NCBI GenBank assembly: GCA_963995525.1
Contig: OZ023207.1
Span: forward strand, 32,936,981 to 33,000,980
Length of the DNA: 64,000 bases
Source: Escarpia spicata
Taxonomy: Eukaryota; Annelida; Polychaeta; Sabellida; Siboglinidae
Reading direction: 5' to 3'
A program made the translations under genes and the position numbers. Shown here piece after piece: positions 11,582-22,734 of the stretch (its first letter is position 1; the number at the start of each line of letters is the position of its first letter). Under the pieces are notes generated by a model. It saw only the letters and a list, made by a program, of their open reading frames with translations. It ran no database searches and was not told the DNA's origin.

Positions 11582-12406
11582 TTAATTCAATTGGTACACT
11601 GCAAAGCGACGGAAAACAATCCACTCCTTCTGAGGGAGCGTGAGACGCGCGCGCACTGCATTGATTAGCTCCTTTGATGGCGGCACGATGACGTCGACCC
11701 TGCCATTGACGAAGTAGCCGAGGTGAAGGGTCTTGTTGCGATGGGAACACTCCGGCAGAAAGCCCGTGCACGCCTCCAGCACCCCTGACCGAAGTGTCTC
11801 TAGAGGGTGCTCGGTGTTACCCGTCTCGACGACTACCCGGCGGAGGCGTACAAAGTCGATGAATCTCACGACGATGTAGCTCTCGGCGTTCGGGTTCTTT
11901 GCCCAGAAGAACGAGTCTCCGTCGTAGGCCAGCTGCGGATGGTAGTTGTTATGGGGCTTCATCGTCGACACGACGGTAGCGATGAGATCGTTGGGCTGGG
12001 AGTGTGGACCGCCGGTGAACGAGTTATCTTTGAACTTGGATGTTTTATGCCCCAGCGACGACTTATCGCCGATGTGCTGGAATAGAGACGTCCGACACAC
12101 GAGCTCTTGGTTCTGCGCCATCGACATTCGAAACTGGTTCTTTAGGTAGTCGACGGGCTGCTCCTGGTAAAAGAGCAACAGGAAGTGTGCGAACCTGCGC
12201 AGGTCGGCCGAATGCAGGAGCTTGCCTATGAAGCCAAGTTTGGAGAAATCAGCGAGAATCCAGGGCGTCAGGCGTGCATCCAGTCGCTCGATGAATCGCT
12301 CGATGGCCGGGACGAACTGCTTGGCACACGTCACGTCGTCTTCCAACTGAATGTAGTAGCTCGAAATGTCCACGGAGTACAGGAACATCAGCGCAAAGTC
12401 AACAAC
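11582..12406 (-). CDS. MGAT4C-like: MGAT4C-like N-acetylglucosaminyltransferase, 3' coding exon
   Basis: This exon encodes about 274 residues, ending YQLN before TAA (11582-11584). The plus-strand sequence at 12407 onward reads, on the minus strand, TTTTGCCTGCAG, a good acceptor, so the exon starts VVDFALMFLY in phase 0 and continues directly from the exon at 12980-13293. Hallmarks of the MGAT4 (GnT-IV) family are YYIQLEDDV (the acidic EDD motif of the metal and sugar-nucleotide site), FSKLGFIGKLLHS, FAHFLLLFYQEQPVDYL, SLFQHIGDKSSL and the C-terminal YFVNGRVDV...EWIVFRRFAVYQ region. The family transfers N-acetylglucosamine in beta-1,4 linkage to N-glycan mannose in the Golgi lumen. Motif spelling is nearer MGAT4C than MGAT4A/B. 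Whether it is catalytically active cannot be judged. The exon is intact and much more GC-rich than its surroundings. Confidence 0.9.
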   Translation of the reverse strand, partial: VVDFALMFLYSVDISSYYIQLEDDVTCAKQFVPAIERFIERLDARLTPWILADFSKLGFIGKLLHSADLRRFAHFLLLFYQEQPVDYLKNQFRMSMAQNQELVCRTSLFQHIGDKSSLGHKTSKFKDNSFTGGPHSQPNDLIATVVSTMKPHNNYHPQLAYDGDSFFWAKNPNAESYIVVRFIDFVRLRRVVVETGNTEHPLETLRSGVLEACTGFLPECSHRNKTLHLGYFVNGRVDVIVPPSKELINAVRARLTLPQKEWIVFRRFAVYQLN

Positions 12407-12979
12407 CTGCAGGCAAAAGAACGTTGATTGTTATCTCTGATCCAGTGCTACGGGTGTTATCTTATACAACTGTATTAAGCTTTGTACAAACCGAGTTTGA
12501 AGTCAAACGAGCAAGGCAGCACGGGTGAAATGTAAATTCTGTGGGAAATACAACACGCTACATAAGAATAATACTTTTAAATGTCAGCAAAGTATTTATA
12601 TTGAGAAATCAGCTCGACCTACAGTCTGCACAGCTTATAATGTGTCGCACAGGAGTAGGAAAACACGTTTTACCTCATTATCGTTTAATGCTGGTGGCAC
12701 TGAGAACTAAAGCTAGGATTCCATAAGTACGGAAATGCGTTTGGATGCGGCATGCAGAATACCTCTGCAGTGACGTCACGCTTGGGAACTTTCTACCCGA
12801 TTCCTGAGCGGAAACGATTCAGTTAGCCGCATCTGTATACAAAACTCATCCACATATGTACTTACGGAACTACGTCTACTAATTTCCACTAGGTACTATA
12901 TTCGTTGTTTCGCCGCATATGTACATATGGAATCCTAGCTTTACGCTGCACACTTAGGTTGACGAGAACAAACGGACAC
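12407..12979 (-). other. MGAT4C-like intron, containing a MITE
   Basis: The donor is CAG/GTGTCC (GT at 12979-12978) and the acceptor TGCAG/GTTG (AG at 12408-12407). The intron is 573 bp and phase 0, and 232 bp of it is the MITE at 12710-12941. Confidence 0.85.
12710..12941. mobile_element. 232-bp TA-flanked MITE (Tc1/mariner-type signature)
   Basis: The left end AAGCTAGGATTCCATAAGTA and the inverse of the right end, AAGCTAGGATTCCATATGTA, differ at one base over 20, and the match extends through the flanking TA (12708-12709 and 12942-12943). The interior has no ORF. A TA target site with short inverted ends is the pattern of Tc1/mariner-derived MITEs. The superfamily assignment is inference. 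Confidence 0.8.
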
Positions 12980-13293
12980 CTGTTTGGAGCGCCAGGATAC
13001 CCGCTCCGCAGAATCGAAGTAGTTGCGCTTGAGGTTGCGGAGAGGCGGGTAGGCGTTGTGAGCCACCTGCACTACGTGGATGAGGCCGCTGTTGATATGG
13101 CGGCCGTAGAGGCGAACAATCGTCGCTGACAGGTTCGTGTTGTAGGCGACGTCGAAGTCTGCGAGGAAGACGACAATGACGATCCGGTCTCGGTCTCGCT
13201 GTGACGTTGTGTTGAGGATCGAGTGGAGCGTGTTGAACACATACACGTTGTCGTCCGGTCGCTTCACGGACGGGATGCCGATAGTCAAGAAAC
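12980..13293 (-). CDS. MGAT4C-like: MGAT4C-like N-acetylglucosaminyltransferase, internal exon
   Basis: It encodes FLTIGIPSVKRPDDNVYVF near the start, then IVIVVFLADFDVAYN, GLIHVVQVAHNAYPPLRNL and KRNYFDSAERVSWRSKQ at the end. The order GIPSVKR, VVxLADF, YPxLxxLKRNY, RVxxRSKQ is that of the catalytic domain's N-terminal half in MGAT4C. The acceptor is TGTGCAG at 13300-13294, so the exon starts with the last two bases of a split glycine codon. The donor CAG/GTGTCC follows 12980. It is intact and continuous in phase with 11582-12406. A longer frame up to an ATG at 13354 exists, but it runs through a C-rich repeat and is not a convincing start. Confidence 0.88.
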
Positions 13294-13324
13294 CTGCACA
13301 CGCAGCATTCCCAACCAGGACAGT

Positions 13325-13450
13325 GGGGTTCACGTGAACCCCCCCATTTCTCAAAAATGTGAACCCCCCTCAAAATCGCATCTTTAAATTGTGAACCACT
13401 AATGTTATTCCATGTTTCTCAAAAGCATTAACCCCCCCTCCTAAAAGCTG
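13325..13450. repeat. C-rich repeat motif with a perfect 18-bp palindrome
   Basis: GGGGTTCACGTGAACCCC at 13325-13342 is a perfect palindrome. It is followed by variants of GTGAACCCCCC and TTAACCCCCCC. The motif recurs at about 14980-15090 (ATGTAACCCCCACATG, ATGAACCCCCCCATTGTG), suggesting a dispersed repeat. Confidence 0.6.
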
Positions 13451-16080
13451 CTGGATAGTGTTCAAGCAATACAAGGAATGCCAAGGAAGCCTAATTTGTA
13501 TAGATGTTAAAGGGAGAACCGTTATCTATTAAGTGATCATCACTGAATGTATGGGAGCCTGGCTGAGGGGTCAGTCCCCAATGCCATGTGTGAAAAGGGC
13601 AGTCTCTAGAGGAATGTGTGTGTCAAAGGACCATTGCATCCCATTAGCCAAGCAGAAGGACTTCACACTATCCCAGGGTCTCCTGTTATGAAAACGCATG
13701 GAGTAACAAATTGACACGAAGCCAGTTTTACACCATACATAACATTATGAGTCGTAATTGTAGTCACTCGGAGGTTACAGACGCAGACAAGATAGTAGTG
13801 AATGAACGGGGTGATGATGATTGATTAATTATGAGCACATAAATTAAGCCATGTAAAATAATTCATTATTTGTCATCATAACTCTGTTAAAACGTGAACG
13901 AAAGGTGCGTATTTTTATTTTTAGTATGCTGATTACGGTAACTACCGACTGTCAAAGAGGCTATTCTCAACAACCAACAACTTAAGACGCGTAGCGAGTG
14001 TATTTTTATAAGCTGCAAACCCGGTAGACAAACTCATCTGATGTCACACGAATCATAATTTTCAACTATTGAGATGGAACGCGAATTCGCTGAATAATTG
14101 TATTTAACCAAAGTTTAGCTTCACCTATTTTAAAATGGGCGTGGTGATGAGAAATGTGGCGTAATTGTGTGGCTGAATGGTTGCCGAAATACTGTGGTTG
14201 CTAGTTGCATGTTTGTAGATCTCAGAAAGGGGAGCTTATCGCTGACGCGGAGGCAAGAATGTGTGAAGGGCCTTTATTATCAATTAGTATGTCCATTTTG
14301 TGTTCCGTATAGTTGTAAAATACAATTTGTGTTTCCTGGAGTCAGTCTGGTATACAGGTACTTGACTATTTGACACCTAGAATTTAATTCAAATTCCACA
14401 AGAGGACAATAATTTTTCTAATCTTCTATTTACCGGGCATATTATATAAAGGTTTGTTAATTTACTAACTTAATTATGTTTATGATAAATTATGGAACTT
14501 TTGTACATCAGATCAGATAAATATAATGTTTCAATTGAGTGAAAACCAGATTGTAAATGTCACACTTGAACTGTTTATTCTGAAAAATAACTTGGACACA
14601 CCCACACTCCTCGGTGCCTCGTTTATTATATTAATATAAACATATTCATAACAATTGCACACACGGCGAAGGGTTTCGAGTAATAGTTCAGTTATATTAA
14701 CAACAAACTATCACTGCGTGTTGGCTTTTATGAATACAATTGGGTGTAAATTAGGCTTAATCAGGCAACAAAATAGGACCAATTTATACAGACCACATAT
14801 GAGTCCCAATTTGTTTGAAAACGCACCCCCAAAACGACCTCGTTAATCGTTATGGGCCTGCTGGGGATGCTAATGTGGTGTTTGTATATAAGATGAAAGA
14901 ATATAAGACGGAACCACATGGTCCACCAATCTCACACCCACTTCATTGTTTTTCCAGTTAGAAATGTAACCTTCTGCATTATGATCCCCCACTTGAACAT
15001 GTGGGGCCCTCTCCATTGTGAAAAAATGTAACCCCCACATGAACTTGTGGCGCCCCCTGGAGTCTGAATTGGTAAAATATGAACCCCCCCATTGTGAAAA
15101 GCTAGCTACGGGCCTGCCAACAAGTATCATTTTGAGAGATTCTGATTACAAATACCTGTAACCAGCTGTCGTGTGTATGCACGTACGTACTGGACAAAGC
15201 ATGAAGTTCACATTTTGTGTTGGCCGTATACTCAAAACGATATTTTTGACAATTTGCGATGCTGACAATTCGGAATTTGCCCTGCTATTTTGTATGTCAT
15301 AGTTTTCTTTCTTTTCTTTTGAGTTTTCTGTGCTGGATATTGGGCTTATTTTTTATCATAGCTTGTTTTAGGGATTTGTAAACCAGAGCTAACCAATTAG
15401 CCAATTTAACAAATCTTTGCTCAACTCACGGTGATGATAACACGCTTGAGATCACACATTATTGCATCAAATAACTTCACGTGTTCAACAATCTTGACTG
15501 AACTAATATAATCCCCTAATTTTATGAAAATATATTGAGTTTTATCCAATACATGGCCCATAGTTACTTTAGAACCAGTGGATAGCTACCCTTTTAAGGA
15601 AACGCGATTTAAAGCAGCTAAACTTGTGCATTCATTACAACGCGAATAACTGTAAGCAAGCTGACGTCTAGCCAGAGGATATTAAGTGAGGATAGTTGTA
15701 ATTTCAATTGTTAATGTTATGAGGTGCGTGCATGCATTTCCCGAGACTCCTACACGAAAAGTTACTAATACAATACCACATCTGCGAAGGTCTTACCTTC
15801 TGTATGTCGGGGTTTTGCGATCACATTTACGTAGTGTCTCTGTATCTGAAATATATAATTACACATGTTTGATTTGTGTCGGTCCTGCAACAGCATAACA
15901 TAGCTTATTCTGTTTCGTATAGCATAATATAGTATAGCTATGTTGTTCTTTAGCACTGCATATAACCGATATAACGCCGTGTCAAAACAAAACTTACATG
16001 TCTATTTTGCGCAGTTTTGTGATACCCATTTGTTGGGTAGGTTCCGAGAAAAAAATTATATCAGAGGGACATACGCGACT
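13451..16080. other. Presumed intron sequence, no gene recognised
   Basis: Mostly AT-rich. The segment around 13590-13690 (GACCATTGCATCCCATTAGC) resembles about 1090-1135, a short dispersed repeat. No ORF has recognisable similarity. If the candidate first exon at 25450 is right, this is inside the glycosyltransferase's first intron. Confidence 0.4.
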
Positions 16081-16220
16081 AATTATTAGTCGCGAAGTCA
16101 TAAACACACAGTTAGGTGTCATTGCAACCAGGTTTACTATGCCTAATCATAAATTTTTTTTTTTACAGGTGATTACAGTTCACAGTCACGTTTCAATGTT
16201 AATATATGCATATTGTCTAT

Positions 16221-17936
16221 TTACAATCCTGTATGGTCCTGATCAACATCCCGGTTATCATCATCCTGGCTCTCCACTTGTGTCACATTCATGCATGTGA
16301 TGCCCTTGCACTGGCCACATGCTGGTGTGCACTGCAGTCCATTCTGACGGCAGGTGCACGTTTTCTTATCGCAGTGACCACCGCAATTGCATCGAATTAT
16401 CTTGAGGAGTCACTCTGGTGCCGCAGGCTAAGACATTCTAATAGGCTCGAGACCACCAGAAGATGCTACCCAACCTCTAACCTCAGGGGAGATATCGTTG
16501 CCACACCATCCCTGCATATGATGATAAGTCCGATGGCTATGGAAGGCGGCTGCATCATTCGTTGGCGGAAGCTTCTCTGGAGACACATACCGTGCGGAGT
16601 TGAGGCTTATTGATGTGGTGCACCCGTATACCAGGGCATCCTCTCCTGCATTGTCGATGTCCTCTTTCGAGGAAGGTGGAGATATGAAGACGGATATGTA
16701 CTTTTTCAGTGCTGCATACTTCGTGAGAACGGTCACTTTGCTAATTCCATATGGCCTTGACGTGGTACCACACCCACTGAGAACGTGCAGAAAGAGCAGA
16801 GCTTCTGAGAGGGCTGGATCCAGATTCTTCTTCAATGTAGTCTGTTTCGATGTCACCATGTACAGGTTATCACTCTTATCTGTGGCATCAGCATGATGTA
16901 TCATCAGTTGAAATTTGCGACAACAGCTGTTGGTGTTTTCTTCGCAGACAGGCATGCCAACATACATATTATGTAGTCTGCATCCCCTTCTGCGTGCCGA
17001 ACTGTGATGTCTGCTTTGACCATACGCTCTACAAGGAGGTTGATGAAGGCCTGCTCGTTTGATGTGTTGGCAAGGAAAGCTTTTATGCTCATGGTTAAAC
17101 GCATTTCTGCGGAAACTGAGACTGAAGCACCAACGTCGTTCCCTGTCCTACGACTATGGGCGTCGTCCTTAGTGCTGGATCCGTGATATCCGTCAAACAC
17201 AACCAACGCACGGCCATAGCTGCTGCGTACATGCCGGATATACACAGCGCATATCTCGGCATAGGTGGAGTGCTTGGGCCATGAGAACGTGTGGAGCAAT
17301 CCTCCTCCATCAACAATAAACTGCAAACCCTTGTTACTGAGACGATGCATGCAGGGAAAAGCTTCAGGAGATGGTGTATGAGCACCACTTTGTCCCCAGT
17401 CCGCATGCGCATGTGATTGTCGAAAAGAGATGGAGGGAAAGAGCACAATCCCGTAACAATAAGACGCTGGTATAGACGTTGGGGATCCATCTCGTTCCCC
17501 GGAAGCAGTTTTGATATGGACAACTGAGGTTAGAGTATTCACTTGATTCTTCTGGGGATAACTTGTACTCTGCCACAGAATGACCGACCATGGAAGTTAG
17601 GATCTTCTCTCCGACACTTTGACCATCGACCATGTTTACTGATTCCTCTGCCATTAACCCTGCTAAGAGACTTACAAACTTTTCTGAGGTTGTGTTGAAT
17701 GGTCCCCGCTCAACAAACACCGGAAGCAGCTTCTGTATATCGGACATGTCACGTCGGATGCGTGATGCTGCCAGATGACGATGCCCATCACTTGTATTCG
17801 AAGAGAACCCCGCTATCTCTAAAATGGACTGGCTAACATAAGAACATACGGGTCTGGAGAGCAGGAAGAATAGATGAATACTCTCATTGAAGCCACGGCC
17901 GTGCGTTAGACCCCCTTTTGATTTAATGCCAGCCAT
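16221..17936 (-). pseudogene. PIN/FEN-like repeat-family protein with CXC tail, copy 1a
   Basis: Three minus-strand frames must be combined. 17936-17364 has AGIKSKGGLTHGRG and HRHLAASRIRRDMSDIQKLL. 17542-16904 has FIVDGGGLLHTFSWPK, ALVVFDGYHGSSTKD, HSRRTGNDVGASV and HAEGDADYIICM. 16967-16428 has MIHHADATDKSDNLYMV, LLFLHVLSGCGTTSRPYGI and YGCTTSISLNSARYVSPEKL. The end (about 16395-16221) is a tesmin-like CXC zinc-binding segment (CNCGGHCDKKTCTC...CTPACGQCKGITC), an acidic tail and TAA. The arrangement VDGG...FDGY...GDAD...(E)DxD...GCDTTS is that of a family annotated as uncharacterised proteins in many aquatic animals, with a PIN/FEN-like acidic layout. The ExDxD block is lost by a 13-nt deletion relative to copy 1b, and GCDTTS reads GCGTTS. 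The 5' end is truncated. Confidence 0.75.
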
Positions 17937-17974
17937 CAGAACTTACTCTATGAAGAGATCTGTGAATATACATG

Positions 17975-18731
17975 ACCATGCACAGCTGTTGTCGCAGAAG
18001 ATTCAGATGTATTTCAACTCACGATACATCATGCTGATACCACCGGTAAAAGTGATAACCTGTACATGGTGACATAAAAACAAACGGTACATTGAAGTCG
18101 AATCTGAATACAGCCCTCTCAGAAGCTCTGCTCTTTCTGCACGTTCTCAATGGGTGTTATACCACGTCAAGGCCATATGGAATTGGCAAAGTGACCGTTC
18201 TCACGAAGTATGCACTGAAAAAGTCCACCTCCGTCTTCATGTCTCCATCTTCCTCGAAAGAGAACATCGAAAAGGCAGGAGAGGATGCCCTGCTGGTGAC
18301 GTACGGGTGCACCACATCACTATGCCTCAACTCCGCACGGGTGGCGAAGTTCCTGCTGAAGGTAGCTACTTATACACAATACACAAGAGAAGCTTCCGCC
18401 AACGAATGATGCAGCCCCCATCCATAGCCATCATGTGCAGGGATGGTGTGGCAACGATATCTCCCCTGAGCTTTGAGGTTGGGTAGCATCTTCTGGTGGA
18501 CTCGAGCCTATCAGAATGTCTCAGCCTGCGGCACCAGAGCGACTCCTCAATATAATTCGATGCAATTGCGGTGGTCACTGCGGTAAGAAAACGTGCACCT
18601 GCCGTAAGAATGGACTGCAGTGCACACCAGCATGTAGCCTGTGCAAGGGCATCACTTGCACGAATGTGACACAAGTGGAGAGCCAGGATGATGATGACCG
18701 GGATGTTGATCAGGACCATACAGGATTGTAA
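17975..18731 (+). pseudogene. PIN/FEN-like repeat-family protein, copy 1b (inverted, 5'-truncated)
   Basis: This copy faces away from copy 1a and starts mid-gene at AVVAEDSDVFQLTIHHAD, so it retains the acidic ExDxD block that copy 1a lost. It continues SDNLYMVT, then LSEALLFLHVLNGCYTTSRP (GCDTTS with D changed to Y), YGCTTSLCLNSARVAKFLL, and an intact CXC segment CNCGGHCGKKTCTCRKNGL...CTPACSLCKGITC. It ends in the tail QVESQDDDDRDVDQDHTGL and TAA at 18729-18731. A stop near 18076 and frame changes show it is dead. Homology with 16092-16945 continues past the stop to about 18862. Confidence 0.75.
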
Positions 18732-18879
18732 ATAGACAATATGAATATATTGACATTGAAACGTGACTTTGAACTATGATCACCTGTAAAATGTGGTTTA
18801 AATAATTAGGTATAGTAAACTTGGTTGCAACGACACCTAAATATGTGTTTGTAACTTCACTTCGCTGCAAAGTAATACC

Positions 18880-19312
18880 ATTTTGGTCCGAATCCAGCTT
18901 ATTTTATATAATTGTGCCTTGACCTTATCGCATGACCTTGACTTCTAGCGACCTTCAAAGTGTCACCAAGCGAATGGTTGGAAATGACACCTCAAACGTG
19001 TTTTTATGTTGTTTAGTTCCCAAATTAGGTCCTTTTGAATATTATACCCTGTATATAATGTCGGCCATCTTGGATTTGAGCCGAAAAAGAGGTTTTGCCA
19101 AGGGTGGATTCGAGTGTTTTTTTTTAGTGGTGAGACATACCACCAACGAACCCATTTCAGGTGAGAAACCTTTGTTAACATTTTTGTCCAACCTAAATCG
19201 TTCGTTGCTGAGACTAAGAGGCTATGTATCAGCAGATGAGAATTACGCACTCGGCTGCCTGGTCACTCAATAGAGATCCCTGGCGGCCGAAGCTGAAAGC
19301 GACAGTATGAAG
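18880..19312. other. Non-coding spacer, nothing recognised
   Basis: Repeat-like sequence with GGCCATCTTGGATTTGAG, a phrase shared loosely with the arms at 19440 and 22830. The small ORFs at 18932-19273 (plus) and 18963-19250 (minus) have no recognisable domain. Confidence 0.4.
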
Positions 19313-19570
19313 AAGCACAAACTACGTACAGTGGAGTCGGAAGATGGGGTCCCCATGCACCCTTATGATATATTCTTCAAACTTACTTTTTTGTAATCCT
19401 CAAGGTGTCTAGTAAACGCATTTTCATGTTCTCATCACGAGATATTGTGCCAGGGGTCCGTTTGGCGGCCATCTTGGGTTTACAACGAACATCAATAAGC
19501 GGCATAACGTTTGAAGTAGTCATCATACAGAGATAAATTACCAATTTTGTCAGAGTAATTTTAGCGTCGC
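19313..19570 (+). repeat. Left inverted arm flanking PIN/FEN-like copy 2
   Basis: It is the reverse complement of about 22735-22985, with shared blocks TTTGTAATCCTCAAGGTGTC, AGTAAACGCATTTTCATG, CCGTTTGGCGGCC and AAGCGGCATAAC. The arms enclose about 3.2 kb. Confidence 0.85.
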
Positions 19571-20266
19571 CAAGCGTCAACACCAAATCAACCTCGACAA
19601 ACACCATTTTGGCTGGCGTCTTGGTAAAATAGCATATTTTCCTGTATTATTGCATAATTTTGTTAATATATAATGTATTATCAACTGTAATATCTCAAAA
19701 TATACATTTTAGTGTCAATTAGAATTTAAATATGACGAAAGCAATCACGAGAGACGCACATCTTAGCCACCATATTGGAGAAAATAGTATAGTTTCTTGT
19801 ACATGTATAATTGTAAAACGTGTTAATATGTAATGCATTATTACAGTAATACCTCTAAATATACATTTCTAGTAAAACAAATAGTGTCATGGAATTGAAA
19901 TATTACAAAAACTGCCAAGAACGACGCCTTCTTTGAAAAAATAACGAAATTTAGACGGTTATTTTTCATGATTTTAACAAGTTGGATTAATTAAAACTCG
20001 AAAAATATGAAACAAATCAGTATAATTGACACTCAAAATTTAGCTAAATATCTATCTACATACATACTAAATTATGTTATTAAGTTTCCTATGAAGTCTA
20101 AGATCACCTGAAATTGCCAGTAATTCTGGAAAAATAACAAAGTACGAGTTCAATAAGTCAAAATACGAAGGAAACTGTTCTACTACTATTGTCATCTTAC
20201 GCGACGGACAAGCTACAGAAGCGGTAAGTACTGTAATTTTTTCAATGCGCTACTGTATAGACCTAT

Positions 20267-22640
20267 CTAGTCATCGTCATTAAGAAGCTCATCATAATCA
20301 ATATCTTGCTCCTCTTCCTCTTCGTCATCCTCCCCTCCTGAGTAGTTATCTCTACCAAGGCAATGAGGGAAGGGGGAATGATAGGGCCACACGACTACAC
20401 TGGCTCCAATATACCCTCCTCCGTCTTATTCCAGCCTGGCCAGGATCCTAGGGCTTGGGGCTCCAGAAGAACGCCTTGTCAGCTCGCCTGTAGTGGGCAA
20501 GGCGGTGATTAACAAGGTCAATATGTGGGACAAGGCTGTCTCTCTGCAAGGTGGGAGCCGGGAGAGATCCACCTTAGATTTGGTCGTCAGTTGCTCGTCC
20601 TCCCTTACCATCTGCTTCAGCACGATACTGCGTACGGTATTGACAGACTTCTCCCGAGCCTAACCTTACACCAGACACGTGAATGCCTCGATGGCATCCG
20701 TCACACCTGGCCTTATAGAGCACTCATCACCAATTTGCCTGAAGAAAAAACATTGGTTTATAAAATCATGCTCTACTAGTACAGCAATTACTTTTTTGTT
20801 TTGCATAATTTCATTGGTCAGCAATTACTTGACTGCTACAAAATACTATTGAAATTGTCATATAAAGAAAACACTCTCATCTGAAGGCTGCGTGGTACTT
20901 GGGGTAGCTCTGTAGCTTCTTCATGGATCCGACCTTGCCTGTGCCTTTGAAGGCACTCATTATATATTCCCCGGTAAAAACGTACAAGCCGAGTATCGTG
21001 GTGCAGTAGTCAGCTCCCTTCGATTCAGCCAGTTCACTGACGTTCACAAGCTGGCGATGCTTTCCAGTCCCAGTATCGAGATAGATGGTGAGTGCGATGG
21101 AGTGAGCATGGTGCAGGAGGATCAACAAAATGTCGGTGTCTGGCGTCCTCACCACAGCTGACTTGTGCCCAAGCTTGGCAGCATATTTGAGGTAGAGCAC
21201 TCCCCGCGTGCCCGTCTCCTCCTGGTTCGACACTAGTTCATAGATCTCGCGTGCCGTCACCTGAAACACGTCATTGTGCGAGTTGTGCTTATATTTTAGG
21301 GCACCATTTTTTATTATATATACCTAATATCTGACCAACTCTATTTTCGGCTCCTCCCCAAGAAAAAAGAGGCTGTTTTCTCCCTACCCTAAAATTGGCA
21401 AAATAAAAAAAGACATAAACAATCACAGAAAAATAGGTTACTCACGTCGCCATCTGACGAGTTCAGCTGATACGCGTTACCCTCCATCTCTGCCACCGCT
21501 GTCCCACTTTTCTAGAGCCGAGATGCCGCTGCCTTGCTCCCCACACCAGTAGTTGTAGTTTGCAGAGGTGTGTCTTATCTTATCTTGTCCTCGCCAGGAA
21601 TAGTTTGTAGTCCACCGGCTTCCTTGTTGCCCCCCCCCCCATGATATACCGCTGGGAGAAGCCATGGCGCAATCTCTCCTGAGCCTTGATGGAGTCAGCG
21701 TGGTATGAATCACTTGATAAGACAACATTCTTCTTAGCCACCGTCTGATCTAGCGCCTGAAGACACATTTCACCGAACGTTGGGGGAAGGTTCGTCAGGG
21801 CGTGGAAAAGTTGCGTTGCACCGAGCACCTTACTGAGCCCGGGTTGACGTCGTACGGCACAATCGCTGGCAGGCACCGAACACGGAGAACAGCCCTACGA
21901 ATCCACCTGGAGAGATAAGTAATGTATGTACTGGTGAATACTCCCACAGCATGACACAAAATAGGTGCATAATAATAATATTTCAGTACGTTGTAACTTG
22001 ACGAACTTCACGAAGGTCTCCTCCATCGTTTTGTCCACCGCGCTGAGAGCACCAGGGATGAGATACCGATGCCACCCTTCTTCAGCAGCTCCTTGGCTCC
22101 AGTGCGAGACTGGTCGATATTCGTCAGGAACACCTCATACCACGCCAAGTACCTGTGGAGAGAGAGAATCAGATGCATAACTATTTCACCATGACTACAC
22201 AATCACATAATGAAATTTATTCTACCAGCTTATTCATCATACTTCTCAAGTACATTTAAGGCTGACATATGAATTACCTCGAGTAGTTTGGCCCATCGTA
22301 TGCAAAGGATAGGTCTGTCATATCCCCGTTGCACTTGTGGAAGCGGGCCAAGTTGTTAGTCTTCACGTAATACTGCAACGTTAGGATCAGGCGGCTATTG
22401 TCTATCACACTGAGCCAGAGTGTGTCTTGCCGAGGTGGCCGGCACGCACCTTGTTTTCATAGGCCACGTACTTCTCGAGGATGGTGAGAATGGAAGGGTA
22501 CTGCAATGCGAGGTCGAAGGTGTCACGACTACAAGTCTGGACGAGATTGTGTAGGGCCTTGAGGTTGGTGACCTCAACGTTCTCCTCGTCAATGAATCTC
22601 TCAATTAACAATCGCTGCATGTGGTCCCCATACAAGATTT
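20267..22640 (-). pseudogene. PIN/FEN-like repeat-family gene, copy 2, spliced layout, broken
   Basis: Minus-strand exons can be traced with splice sites. About 22635-22278: LLIERFIDEENVEVTNLKAL, then SFAYDGPNYSR and GTAATT. From 22153 after CTCCACAG: YLAWYEVFLTNIDQSRTGAK, LVPGALSAVDKTMEETFVKF. 21876-21580: LTNLPPTFGEMCLQALD, RKPVDYKLFLART. From 21260 after TTTCAG: VTAREIYELVSNQEETGTRG, AVVRTPDTDILLILLHHAH, YLDTGTGKHRQLVNVSELAE, SAFKGTGKVGSMKKLQSYPK. About 20741-20440: SIRPGVTDAIEAFTCLV, VNTVRSIVLKQMVREDEQL, KVDLSRLPPCRE. The end is the acidic GGEDDEEEEEQDIDYDELL and TAG at 20267-20269. Two in-frame stops follow CLV, GCDTTS is replaced by GEYIMS, and the exon ending KYHAAF has CAG/ATGAGA instead of a GT donor. 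It belongs to a different subgroup from copy 1. Confidence 0.75.
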
Positions 22641-22734
22641 TGAGTGTAAATTATGCTGATTTGTTTTTATTTGCCGAGTTTTAATGAACCCATCTTGTTT
22701 ACATCATGAAAATAACCCTGTCAATTGATTCTTC

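Larger units (their letters stand above)
16092..18862. repeat. Head-to-head inverted duplication (arms about 16092-16945 and 17972-18862)
   Basis: The two arms share sequence throughout, for example CAATCCTGTATGGTCCTGAT, CAACATCCCGG and CATCGAATTAT on opposite strands, and include matching 3' non-coding sequence beyond the stops. The ~1.03 kb centre is the upstream coding part of copy 1a only. Confidence 0.85.

Noticed and set aside
13294..13354. ATG at 13354 as start of the MGAT4C-like protein
   Set aside because: The extra residues come from the C-rich repeat and the frame crosses a good TGTGCAG acceptor. The family needs an upstream membrane anchor.
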